Source: Karalla daura (Eukaryota > Chordata > Actinopteri > Chaetodontiformes > Leiognathidae). From it: a stretch of DNA of 64,000 nt. The translations under genes and the position numbers were made by a program. Of this stretch, positions 12,350 through 24,289 are shown piece by piece. Under the pieces are notes generated by a model. The model worked only from the letters and a program-made list of their open reading frames with translations. It was not told the origin of the DNA and ran no database searches. The first letter of the stretch is position 1. Each line of letters opens with the position of its first letter. The stretch is from assembly GCA_029224185.1 (NCBI GenBank), contig CM055188.1, forward strand, positions 29,335,720 through 29,399,719. The letters run 5' to 3'.

Positions 12350-13468
12350 AAAACGTTTGTAGTGGCTGATTTATATTTGCATAAATGTAATTGGAGTAAT
12401 AACGGAGCACTTTCACATCCAACCTTGAATGTTGTCTTACTGTTTCTGATTGCAGTTGTGCTCACTGACATACCTGAATGTACAGTATATGCAATATAGT
12501 TTGGAGGTAAGGATTCGCATCACATGATGATGCTTTTAAAAGACCAGCATCTTTGGACAGGAGTAGATATTAAGTTATTCCACGATGTCAAGATTCTTCA
12601 TTTTAAGTCGCCTATTTTAATTCAAACACTTCAATCAGGAAGAGACGGAGCAGACCTACGTCGGAGCATCTGAATTAACCTGACTAGTCAGACCGAACAC
12701 AATGAATTGAAATAGAGAAACCTTGATCAACTCCTGAGACATTTTGACTTTCAGGCATTCAAGCGGGCGTGACACTGGTCACATTAGATGAATGCTGATG
12801 GCGGAGGGAGGAAATGATTTAATAATCTTCCACCAGGAGATGATAAGGCTGCTGTCATTTTCTGTGACACTTCCTATGCTAAATGCCAAACAACGCTGCG
12901 AAATAGAGAGGTCCCGAATGGTTTTAGTGACGCTATGGAGACCATGTGAAAAGAGTCATTATTGATTTCTGCAAAACCGGAGGTTGCATCCTGAAAACCA
13001 CCAGGAAAAAAAAAATTAATTACAGCACACAAATGCCTCTGGATGTTTATTCATGTGACTAAATAATCACATCTGAGCACACATGTGATTAGGCCCAACA
13101 TAATAATTTGCATGATTATGTCTTGTTGCCTGGAGCCAGAGATGACTATTTCTCATGACGTTTGTGTGAGAAAAGAGAAATAATAAGTAGGGAAGGAAAA
13201 AAGAAGACATTGATTTTATACACATACACACTGAACTGAATATCTGTGAGGATGAAGTTAACTCATATTGCAGGGAGTGTGGACGGATTTGTCTAAATGC
13301 ATTAAATAAAGTGCGTGAAACTACAATTTTCTCTGTTCTCTGTTCATTCCTTGTAGTTGTTAGGAGCAAATTAATATACAACACTAGAGTGTAATCATTA
13401 GAGAAGGTTATTTTATAGGTCATCGTGGGATTCTCGTAAGTGCTGGCTAGTGTAAAAGCTTCTCCTCA

Positions 13469-13527
13469 CTGGAAAATGCTGTATATGCTCCATGAGGCCC
13501 CTCAAAAGCCTGCAAAGCATTTTCCAG
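13469..13527. repeat. 59-base imperfect stem-loop
   Basis: CTGGAAAATGCT (13,469-13,480) is perfectly complementary to AGCATTTTCCAG (13,516-13,527). Weaker pairing continues toward a GAGG/CCTC core. The size is compatible with a small hairpin RNA, but no transcription evidence is visible and I do not recognise a known miRNA. Confidence 0.5.
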
Positions 13528-15935
13528 TTCAAGGACAAGATGTTATGATTATTCTATTGAGCTTTGAATGTGGAGACAGTGTTTAGTTTAAGACTTTCCA
13601 ATCAGTGACAGAGACGACTTGAAAATAACTGTCAAAGCCACACACAAAGGTATAAAAGTTTTTTCCAATGGGAACTTGGAGCTGCTTCCATTACTTTTTC
13701 ATGCTTGTCATCCGGAATCACTTGTACCCATCAGCCCAGATGAGGAGCGGCGGGGTTGTCACAGTAGAGGCACCACAAGTAAGTCAGCTGTTACGGAGTG
13801 CGCACTTTCCACTCTCAGGTTTCCCCCGGTTGGAGTCATGGTTGGACTTAACAGAGTTTAAATTTTAGGGTCTCACTTGCTCAGTGACAGGAGCACAAAC
13901 ATCAAGTGAAGTTGTGTCCTTGTGTGCCAGCATCCAGCCTACTTCTCCATAGATGCAAAGACGAATTAAATGGTCCTTGTATCTTTGCATTGGCTGCGCT
14001 GGCCGAGCTAAAACGAGCTCCACGCTGGACTCATCGTTAAGATTTTACCACGCTATTTAACTCTCAGCATTCACCGTTAGTGATGCATCAATGCCATCAC
14101 TCACTGTGAGTGGCTTTTAAAGGGGACCTGGAATATACAGTGGACCAGTGCGTAGACAAGGTGAAACATTTGTAAGCATAAAGTATTTAATATATGTGAA
14201 AACTCTTTCCCTTTTCACACTTTGTAATGAATGCGCTGTGATTTATGTCCATTGTACTTAACATCCAATCACAAGTTTAAGTGGAGCCAAGTAGCACCAG
14301 CATCTCCTGTACCAGCTGTCAGATGTTTGAGGACTTAATCTCATTCAGTGAGGCATGAAGCTTATCCAGTTGCATTCCCCTTATGGACTGACTCAGACTG
14401 CTCCAATTGTAATTCCTGTGGTGCTGCTTCATAATTGAATAACGGGGGACATGGACACCAGCCGAAGTGACTTGACTTGAAAAATCACAGAATCAACCGC
14501 AGAACTGTTGTATTTATTTCCTCTCATGTTGAGGGGCTTCTTTTAGCATCATTACTGTGGAGAAATGTGCAGGAGATCTGTTTGTTAAGAGAACAGGATC
14601 AAATTGATCTTGAAAGCTTTCATGTTCATGAAAACATTTTGTCGACAAACTGATCTTCCCCTTGTAGTCTAGAACAAATGATTTTCCCGTGTGTCTTTCA
14701 GCTCTGGAAAATCATCACAGTATACAAATCATCAGTCTCTATACTGTGGTTACTCTCTTGCAGATGAGACTGTCAATCAGTTACTGTACACATGTGGTGG
14801 ACAGATATGCATGAAAGGCGCTCAAAGAAACAGCAATCATCCTCGGTCCCTTTATCTACCAGAAGCAGTTGGTAACTACTAGGAACACAATACTTAAACA
14901 AAAATCATTGGTGGTGTTTACATTTTTTTTTCATATGGGCATATTTAGAGAGAGTTGTATTGTTTTTATTACAATTTGCAAATAATGCTCAATTTCATCT
15001 GGTAAAAACACATGCATGCAGGTTACATAACCAGTTATAACATTTTCTGCATTCTGGAATTGTGCAAATCCACAGTGATGTGTGGATTTTTAAAAATAGA
15101 GGTTTTAATTTCCCACAAACATGCATCTGAAAGACTAATGAAGCAGGTGGTGAACATGATGCCTGGTCGAGCTGAATCTTTGTGGCTGTGGGTCGTCAGC
15201 GTTGTCACTGGAGACCAGACCAGATCTGTCACATGTTCGACTGCATCTACTGTACATCCGGTCAGCAGTTTGTCACTTTACAGCAGTTACAGATGAAAAC
15301 ACATTTTATAAAATACCTTCTTTCAAAGTATTCAAAGCATTGGATCTAGACACATTATGTCTTAGTCAAAACTGATAAGACATCTAATACAAATGCAGTG
15401 ACTAGAGTGACTGGAAGAGTGTGTGTCTGTCTTCATTAAATTATAGTTAAATATGAACTTTACTTTTCAGCTGGTTTTGACTGGACATTCAGAAGGTGAA
15501 ACTATTACTCACAATATTATCAGAATCACAATACGGTCACGGGCAATGAAAGGAAAAAAACACATTTTTAGTGAAAGTGAAATGCAAAAATATGCCAATT
15601 TCACCAAAACTGTGACTCAGCCTATAATCGAGTTGCAGCAGGATTTTGTTGGCCGATCACTCATCCCAAACCACAAATCTCATACTCAAAGGAGCTGCAA
15701 TGACTGAGAAACACCAGGCACTGCTCATATATCAATTGGATACAGTTCTGCATTAAGAAATGATATTCTGCCGCGTAGGTTCTGTAATTGTCACAGGAAG
15801 AAAGGAAATCATCTCCCAGTTGGTTTACAAGCATAACTTCAACTTAGTTTGCACTTCTCTCGCTCCCTGTGCATCGTGTCCTATGAGCCGCAATGGCCCA
15901 CTTGCGAGACAGTAAATGCAAACTTGACTAGTGCA

Positions 15936-16030
15936 TTTGTTTGCATATTAATTAGGGTTATTAGATCAGTGAAGACACCACAGTTGCAGATGATCATCTG
16001 CAATTAAGAGTTTCCTAATTGATAAAGGAA
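15936..16030 (+). promoter_or_regulatory. Candidate cis-regulatory block
   Basis: The block contains TTTGCATATTAATTAG, which joins an octamer/POU-like TTTGCATA to a homeodomain core TTAATTAG. A palindromic GATGATCATC follows, then CTGCAATTAAG and another CTAATTG core. This density of homeodomain-like words in a repeat-poor desert is suggestive only, and nothing here ties it to a target gene. Confidence 0.2.
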
Positions 16031-18325
16031 TTTCCTCTCACTTGTTCTCCCTCTTAGGAAACACCAGAGCGAGATCTGAGAAACACACAAGGGTTAACCT
16101 GCAACACACAGAATTGGTTACAAGTGAAATGTTATGTCTTCAAAGTGTCAGTATTTTCTCCGCAAATGGACCTGAGTGCACACTGCATCCCCGGGCGCCG
16201 TTCTTTCAAACAGTGTTAAAGGTTTATATTGAATGAGTCAGTAGATACAATAATAATAAAAAAAAGCTCTTTCACTTCTCCCCTCCCCACATTCCAACTC
16301 GTAAAGAAGTCGTGAATCATCCTGTGAAACGTATTAAATGCTGCAGTGGCTGATTTACAAGCCTTTGATCTATAAGTACTAACAAGTCCAGGTTTTGTGA
16401 GATAGCAGCGCAGCTACAAAGCAATCAAAACATGTCCCTTTGTGGCAGCCATCGGCTGTACACGGCGGGTTATGTATTTACTGAAATCACTTTAAACTGA
16501 AGTTGCCCTCAGCAGCAGACCAGCGGAGTAATGAAAAAGGCAGGTCAGGAAAAACAACTTACACCACAATCCCAGTGAAAGCTCTTTACCGTGAGCACAG
16601 GTGTGTCACCGGAGCATCTCTCCCGTTTGTCTTGTAGTCACAGAGGAAAAAAACGATTAAGGCGGCGGTCTCGGGGGATCCCGTCATTATTGACGAGATT
16701 ACGGCATGTTCACCGGGGAGCCGGTTTCAGTCGACTTCAATTTGGCAGCATTAGAGAAACACTTATAATTGCACCCCAGTAATCTACTCCTGATTTCAGG
16801 ATTTTCTGCAAATTAAATGGGGATTTTGTTTTCATCAGCCGAGGTCGTTAGACGTTCTCTCTCGATGCAGTCGCAGGGAGGGGCATCCAGAGCTAATGTA
16901 AAGGAACTCTGTCAGTTCTTTAGATAGCATCCGCTGCTAACATTGTTCAAAATGTGCAGGAAAAAATTGTCCATGATTTGAGTGACTTAAAAAAAATAGT
17001 CAGTGGCTCCAGCTCAGACGTCTTGATACCCTTTGCTCGTCTCAGGCAGACAGAAAAAAGACGTCAGGTCATTTTCCTGCAGGGTCACAATTATTCTGTG
17101 AAACAAGTTCAATAACAAGATACAGTCTTGCTATTCCGGCCCCTGGGATTAATTTTCCCCGTTGGTTTATGCCCATTCTTTGGTATGCAATCCCACTCTG
17201 TCGCTCTGCGAGTAACTTTTGCTCTTTCTCCCTCCTCTAGAAATATAGAACAAGAAAGCACTCAATGAAAAGGGATGCATAATAAATGTTTGTTGATTTT
17301 TTTTTTTTTTTTTACCTATCGATGACCTATCCATGTCAGGGAAAGACAGGGAAACAAGTCCACCGGATGAATTCTTAATGAAATGGATATTTCCCCAGAT
17401 GAATAACTATAAAAAATCAAACTGAAACCAGAAATGTTTCTGCAGCGCGCGAGCTCATGTCAATGTAATGTCGGAGGGTTGTTATCGGTCAATAAGCCGC
17501 GATTTCTCCCTTCCATCAATCACCTCAAAGTTATCAAGCCTCTGAAAGGTCTCCCTTCTAACTGAGGACGTCTGATTGCCATCACTGCTGCGAGTGAGTA
17601 GCTCCAGCAGCTGCTCTTTGCTCTGGTTTTTAATTTCCTGTCGTCTAGTGTCCAGCCTCTGAAAAATGGGATTACTCGATAGGTGAGTTTGTCATAAAGA
17701 GTTGTTGTTGTGTAACAATAGACTTGTCTCAAGTACTTATTTTGAATTTTGTTCCCTAGCACTGGAATTAATTTGCTACCTTTAAAGAATTGATTAAAAC
17801 TCCAGGGCTGAGATAAAAATAAAAAGTAAATTAAAGTAAACTTTCCTGTTTTAGAAAGGTGAATACACTATCTGTTTATGTGGTTGCTATGTTTATTGTC
17901 ATATAGTGTTGGTGAACCGTTTATTTCACTTCTCTTTAGCGAACCATTAGCCGTTATCGCAACTCCACACGTTTGGTTTATCGCAGTAACCAGCCGCCTC
18001 GGACTCTCTCAGCAAACTCATTTGTTGTGGGCAGAAGTGGAGCTTGTACAGTGAAGCATCACTGCTGTTCACATTACTGAATCAGCAAGGGCACAATGCC
18101 TCTTTCTGCTGTGACCACAGCACATGTTTGTCGCTTAACTTGGCAGATTCAGTGATCAGTTTGCGTCTCCCACTGTAGAGACTGGCTTTAGATTTAGATT
18201 TTGTGTTACAGTTAACTTGTTTTTAGTTGTAGTTGTACGGACTATACATATTTCAACTGGACGTACAGTACAAGCTGTGTCTCCATTCAGGGTCTGCATC
18301 CTTCAGAGGCTCCTCCTATCAAAGG

Positions 18326-18402
18326 CCGTATCAATCATTGGTGAGTGACAGTCCAGCCCTCAAACCAGGATAAATAAAGTATCTCTATCTCTATCTATCT
18401 AT
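18326..18402 (+). mobile_element. LINE/SINE 3' tail with TATC repeat
   Basis: GGATAAATAAAGTATCTC followed by short TATC/TATCTC steps is the usual 3' terminus of L2/CR1-type LINEs and the SINEs they mobilise. The body upstream is too degraded to recognise. Confidence 0.35.
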
Positions 18403-19507
18403 TTTCTGACACATCAGTCAAAGGACGATTTTGCAGTAATAACAACAGTATTGTTATCATGTGATTGTTTTATCCTGTCATATTATATTGTACAATGTGT
18501 AATAATAAATGTTAATAATATAAATATTATGAGTTAATAAACCGTGTTTCATATGATTTAATCTTGAGCAGACCAGCAAATCATCTTATAGTAGGATACA
18601 GGATGCCGTGAAGGAAAGGTGCAGTATCGTCTCCAAGAAAAGGAAAAGGAAGGACACATTTCAAGGCTGCATTTGGAGGAGCCTTCAAATTAGGACAGGC
18701 CTCGTTGCAACGTTATGACACAGTCTGAAGGATCTTGAGGGACCCTGAACTGAGATACTGAGAAACTATTTTGTACGATCGCAAATGTACAATAATGCAC
18801 AATGTGACACATGATATGAAATATGAAAAATATTTGATAGAGCACAAAGAAAAGCACAAATATATTATCAAGTTATACCAAACTAAATGCATCCTACCTT
18901 ATTAGGAGCCAAAAACAAGTTTGATATACTTTTTATCTCTGCTAATAGGGACAGAAAGTTTGACTATGAGAGCTCAGTGGTAGCTGTCTCCGCACTTAAC
19001 CCCCTGTTGTAGCTGTCTTCTCCTTCATGTTGATCAGTATGATTAACAATTGAAATGCAATTAGTGTGTGTGGTGTGAATATAATGGTATTGATTTGCCT
19101 TTGGCTCTAGTAGCTCAAGAACGTCAAAAATGGAGTTTGATATTTTCTTTAATTATTGCTTTTATTCGTATTTGAAAAAAAAGAAGAATGTTTCACTTTT
19201 TAAGAGGCATAATATGGTTTTTGTCATGCTGCTAAATCTGTAATTAGGCTCTGTCTTAACTGATAAATGTTGATATTGACATTTCCATTATTTTTGCATT
19301 TCGTAGCCGGACAGATAATACATCATCTCAAGAAGTGTTTCTACTATTGGTTCATAGTGTGACAAAATACAATTTTGAGTAAATTGTAAATAAGATAATT
19401 ACTTCAATCTGACCAGCTGTTTGTTCATTACAGAAGAGAAAACAAAGAGGAAATGAAGCCTCCACAATTTTGGAATAAATCTTGGGTCTTGAGTTGGTCT
19501 TGAATCC

Positions 19508-19615
19508 CAGAGAGAAAAACCCAGCTAGAGATGGGGAGAATAGGAAAGACCCTCAGTCGGATTGGGACTTTAAACCAGGAACCAGGAAGTATGCACCAAC
19601 TTACTCTGTAACCCT
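19508..19615 (-). mobile_element. Teleost SINE-like repeat, 5' part (minus)
   Basis: GAGAAAAACCCAGCTAGAGATGGGGAGAA, then an AAAGACCCTCAGTCGGATTGGGACTTTAAACCAGGAACC-like stretch (interrupted here), correspond in reverse to the head of the commonest fish SINE-like repeat. In that repeat a tRNA-type 'gggttcgaatcccggc' box is followed by 'tgttctccccgtgtctgcgtgggtt'. The B-box is mutated. Confidence 0.5.
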
Positions 19616-20148
19616 CATAATTGAACATAAGCTACTTACTTTACACAAAAGTCTAAAAAAGATTGTACAAAATTAAACTGATCTACATTGAACATCTGAA
19701 AATAAAGTTTGATCTACTTGTCCTGTCTACTTGTCTATAAACTGCAGGGGCAGAGAAGTCTTTAGAGCAAAGGTGAAGTGATGGAGGAGAAAAAAAACCA
19801 AACAAACTATTCGCTCAAATGAGGCAGACACAGACGTAACCAATGGATGAAGTGAGGTGATACACATCTGAACTATATCAGAGATGCATAGAGTAGCTGC
19901 TACTAGCAGCAGCTGTCATTAAATGTAAACACAGACGCAGAAATTTACACGAGGGACAATACTGAACAAATATATGAAACCAGATCCTTCTGTTTTATTT
20001 TTTTGTTTTTGTGTGTAATGGCACTTAAAAAACTAAAGAAGAATTTTGCAATTCAAAGTGACCAGTAGCAGTCGTACCTGCCTGTGCAGAGTGAATTAAT
20101 GGTCAGGGTAGAGTGCAAGATCTTTATGCAAAACGACTCTGGCAAGTG

Positions 20149-20150
<2 letters not shown>

Positions 20151-20205
<55 letters not shown>
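20151..20205. repeat. (TG)n microsatellite
   Basis: Twenty-seven uninterrupted TG steps. The HTHTHTH frame on the minus strand is its translation. Confidence 0.95.
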
Positions 20206-20207
<2 letters not shown>

Positions 20208-21679
20208 TTGCATGTGTGTGAACCTGCACTAATGGGGACAGTAAGCACAAATAAGTTTTAGATATGGAAAGCAGAACATCACACACCTCATTGGTTCCAT
20301 TTTATTGCCAAGTAATGGCCCCAGCTGCAATTTGTTTGCTTTCCACATTTCCAAGACTGTAGCCAAAGTGTCGACGTTTTCTCGCTCGGTAGAGAAGTAG
20401 CGAGATAATTGAGCAGGTGCAGTTAACGTCAAAGGGCTCGCTTTACTGTCTGCACAGTTTATTGGCACATACTGCTCATCTCCTTTTAATGGTTCCAGTA
20501 TGTCCTTTCAGCCGACTTAAAGTCTCTGGACCAGAGTGTTCCTTATATCCCAAAACATTTTCTACTTTTATTTATTGTTGTGTGGGAGAAGCAGAGCTCC
20601 TTCGTTTCAGAATAAAGCTCAACTTTTAAAAGGTGCATGTCGAACGTTTTCATTCCATGCACTTTGCCCCTCTTTGCTCCTCCAGGCAGAAGCTGTCCAT
20701 AAAAACTCCTGCCACAGCTCAGAGTGGCGACACAGGTGTTTGCCATGTAAAGGCTTTCTTATATAAGGGACCTGGAGAGAAAACGTGTTTTTATCTTGGC
20801 TTTGTTGAATACAGATCTGTCGCAGGCCCTAACACTTAATCAGGTCATCATTCATGAATAAGTTTCACTTAAGTAGCAGTTAATTAAGGGCAAATCTGAG
20901 CAGAGACAAAATGTGACGTAAAACATAGATGTGATGCAAACTAGGGCTGAAGAAAGTAATTATTTTTACAGTCAATGTGCTGATTACTTTCTAGATTAAT
21001 CGATTAGTTTCGTTGTTAAAATGAAGCAAAAATGAAGCAAAACCTGTGAAAATCAGGGTTTCCTCATCTCAATGATATGTAATTCCCTGTCATAGAAGAC
21101 TGACACTAGAAGAAAGACACTTTAAGTGTTTTTGAATCAAATCTGATGCATGGCACTGTAAGCATTTGCTATCAAGCTGAGAGGTTTTTTTGCATGTGCG
21201 TGTGCTATGTTCGTGTGTCGTAGGAGTGCCGAACAGTCCTCTGGACGTGTGCTGGATCAGACGAGAGGAAGGAAAACCTGAGGAGATGAATACACACATA
21301 ATCACTCAAGGCTCACTACTGTTTGCTCAGGCTGTAAAGCGCTGTAGGGAAATGGGGAATAAGTTTAAGACGCTTTAGAGCTTTCCCACATGTTGGACCA
21401 TGGAGGAAAGTGTAGCAGTTTGCACTGGTCACTGTGCCTTTTTATCCCACTATTTATTGCAATTAAGGCAAAGAGAAAAGTAAAAGTATGTAATTCATAT
21501 TATTATAACACACAGGAGCTGTAATGATAGTTGCAGTCACTCCCAGAGACTATGATACACTGTTAAAATCCTAAATCTGAGCTTTATTATACTTCAGATG
21601 TGTGAAAACGACACTTGACCCATGCCACCTGATTATGTAATCGATCCATTATCTTACCAGCTTTGCATCAAGGGCACAC

Positions 21680-21796
21680 ATGTCATTCACTACATTCTTG
21701 TACATTGAGGCAATTAAGAGTTTCCAGTCGACCTAAACTTGCATGCTTTTAGACTGTGGGAGGAAAGTTTCCAGGCAAATTTCACACGGACACACT
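21680..21796 (-). mobile_element. Teleost SINE-like repeat, central part (minus)
   Basis: GAGGCAATTAAGAGTTTCCAG, CCTAAACTTGCATGCTTTTA and ACTGTGGGAGGAAAGTTTCC match the minus orientation of the same repeat family as 49,089-49,262, where 'tttcctcccacagtccaaaaacat' is the plus-strand hallmark. Both ends are lost. Confidence 0.6.
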
Positions 21797-22954
21797 GTCT
21801 TTTTGCTAAGAGCTTACCCTGTATTGCCACCATGGATAAGTTGGTATCTATCATTATTTTCCGCTTATTATACCCACAACTTTTTAGGAAGTAGGTGAGC
21901 AAAGGAGGACGCTGCCGTGAGGCATTTATCTGTACTAACTGTTAATTGCTGAAATGAACCGGTCCTCACTTCTTTTACATCCTCCGCGGCACAGCATGGA
22001 GTCCAATCGGGAAAGCCTTTTATGATTCGCTCCCCCTGCAGGATCTGAACATGGGGATGAAGGTGTACCATCTCTCTTTGAAGAGCTCCCAAGAGGAGCT
22101 AATCAAAAGACATCACAAATTTGTTGAAAAGTACAACATACGGTGTTACTCCCCTGACCCACCGTCAGGTGACGTCAACTGAATCTCGTGTGTTTGTGCC
22201 TCATAATGACAAAAAAGAGGATTTATGCACTCATGCTTTTGTGTATTTCTCTGCTGGTGTCTCCGGGAACAATTTTTATTATGTTTGCTGGCAAATTGTA
22301 CCTAACAGACAATATTTGGTATCTCAAGAGTAATAAAAATTTTGCGTTCCTCTGTCAACAGCATGGGATGTTGTCACAGTGTTGACGGCTGGCGAGCACA
22401 CAGGGAATCAACAGGAGGAGAAAGTTAAACCTGTGCGTTATAATTGCTTTAGTTGTTTCAGTGTCTTGCTTCTCAAACGTGCCCTGCAGAGGCAGCAAAT
22501 TGTAGAACAATGTAATAATGAAAGCGTTCATGACAGCTCCTGGCTATGCTGAGCCATCTCAACAGAGGAGAAAAAACTGGAAATGAAACAAACGGGGCAT
22601 TTATTTATTCACAAACAAGGAAAAAAAGAATAAACAAAGCAGCTCTTAAAAACAAAGCTTAAACTAAGCAAATTCTCTGCAAATTAGTCAAGCTTGTGTT
22701 TTCAATGATGCACCTTAACATTAATGCATGCATTGGCCGTTTCTAATCCATTTCAGGTCAGTATTTTGTCAGCCAGTGAGTCTGAGCAGGAGATTGATGA
22801 CAGTCACCTCAGAACCCCCCCCACTCAAGAGGCTGACAGCTACAGAGAGTAAACACATTAAACAGTGTCACACTATAATTCTTGTGTTTGAATGTGGACT
22901 TAAACAGCACAGGATGCCTGCTCAGTGCAACCTGGAAGGATGCTTGTTTATGTG

Positions 22955-23046
22955 TGTGTTTATATTGTATATTGCATATTGTATATTTGCATATATGTAC
23001 ATATATACACACACACAAACTCATGCACACACACGCACACACACAT
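22955..23046. repeat. Compound (TG)(TATA)(CA) tract
   Basis: A TG-rich start passes through TATATTG and ATATGTAC steps into interrupted (CA)n ending at 23,046. All overlapping short frames here are translations of this tract. Confidence 0.8.
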
Positions 23047-24289
23047 ATGGAAGTTCCAAAGGACCAGAACAGACAGGATATCAGAAAACTTTACAATTTA
23101 TAAGTAATAACAGTTAACAAAACAGTGTGTGTGCGCGTATGTGGCGGGAGTTGGGTGCATGTGTGTGTCACTGTCATGTAGTTTTTGTCATATTGTCGTT
23201 TTTTTCATTGTTTCTTTGTGACCTATCGTTCAGTCTTTGAGTTAAGTATAACTTTCATTGCTCCCTACAGACTAGTCCAAATTGATGCATTTATTCATTG
23301 AAACTGGCAAAATATCTTTTTACCCCTTACCTGGTTGCATTTGAGAATACTAAAAAAAAAAGCATAATAGCCGCAGGGCAAGCTCTGTTTAAATCCAGGT
23401 TTTTAGGGGAAAAAAAACATATTTAATGATAGGCCACTTTGTATGCTGCCATTACAAAAAACATTTTTTAAGTTTCAATTTTGGGAATATCGTACGCTGA
23501 CCTCATTAGTGAGGAAAAGCGCTTTGTGCCTCATTGAACTGTGTCCAAAGCTGTAAACGGAAATTATGTGAATGCTGACATCCATAGGAAAAGACCAAAG
23601 TACAAGCTGTTGAAAACACTCCGTCCAAAATCGAAATGCAAAACGTTACCTTGGAGAGATGCACCACTTTGCTCCAAAGTATAAATTTGTTTCTGAGCTC
23701 TCTTCGCTGTAATGGTTTATAATATGTCTTCCTCCTATTTATTGTCACCATACCTACGCACCTCTTTAAAAAAGGGAATACAGGCTGGAAAAGCACATTG
23801 GAAGATGCTCTGCTGCTGCTCATTTTCTCCTCTGTGAGGAGAGTGGCGCTCGCTGCGGCTGCTCTAGGACAGCAGAGCTGCTCTTTGATTGATCATGGGG
23901 CTGTGAATCACAGTGGTTCACTGCTTTTAGAGAAAAGGCGAATCATCAAGCAGGTATCGCAAGGCGTCTGTGTCTCAATTAGGATGAGGCAGCAGAGCTT
24001 GGGGCTAATGAACCTTTTCACTGTTAATATGCAGCGTATGTCAATATTTAAGATGTTCTAAATGAAGCAGCCTCACAGAGGGGCGTTTCATACAGATGTA
24101 TAATTAAAACTAAACTCATAAAAGTTTTCTCATGCATACATAATTTACAATCTTACATCATCTACATAAAGCAACTTCTTTGAAAATACATTTTTATTCC
24201 TTCTGTCTGAGCCCATTATTTTATTCACTTTCTTTTCTTTTTCTTCCTTTTTTTCTGAGTAAATGTCCTGGAGGACACTAAAAGGGACA

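Larger units (their letters stand above)
10960..18325. other. Gene-free, repeat-poor stretch
   Basis: No supported exon or RNA gene. Unlike the rest of the window it has few microsatellites or transposon scraps. It includes blocks such as 15,936-16,030 and 16,640-16,760 with unusually dense transcription-factor-like words or retained CpG. Such repeat-poor deserts in fish often carry conserved non-coding elements, but without an alignment this is only a possibility. A T17 run lies at 17,297-17,313. Confidence 0.45.
18410..24260. other. Gene-free stretch with SINE scraps and microsatellites
   Basis: No coding frame with credible composition or splice sites was found. Two minus-strand copies of the common teleost SINE-like repeat, a (TG)n array and a (TA)(CA) tract are listed separately. 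The remainder is unassigned intergenic or intronic DNA. Confidence 0.45.

Noticed and set aside
15453..15707. 84-residue plus frame preceded by TTACTTTTCAG, resembling an exon
   Set aside because: No donor supports the frame, the peptide matches nothing, and the frame simply ends in a stop.
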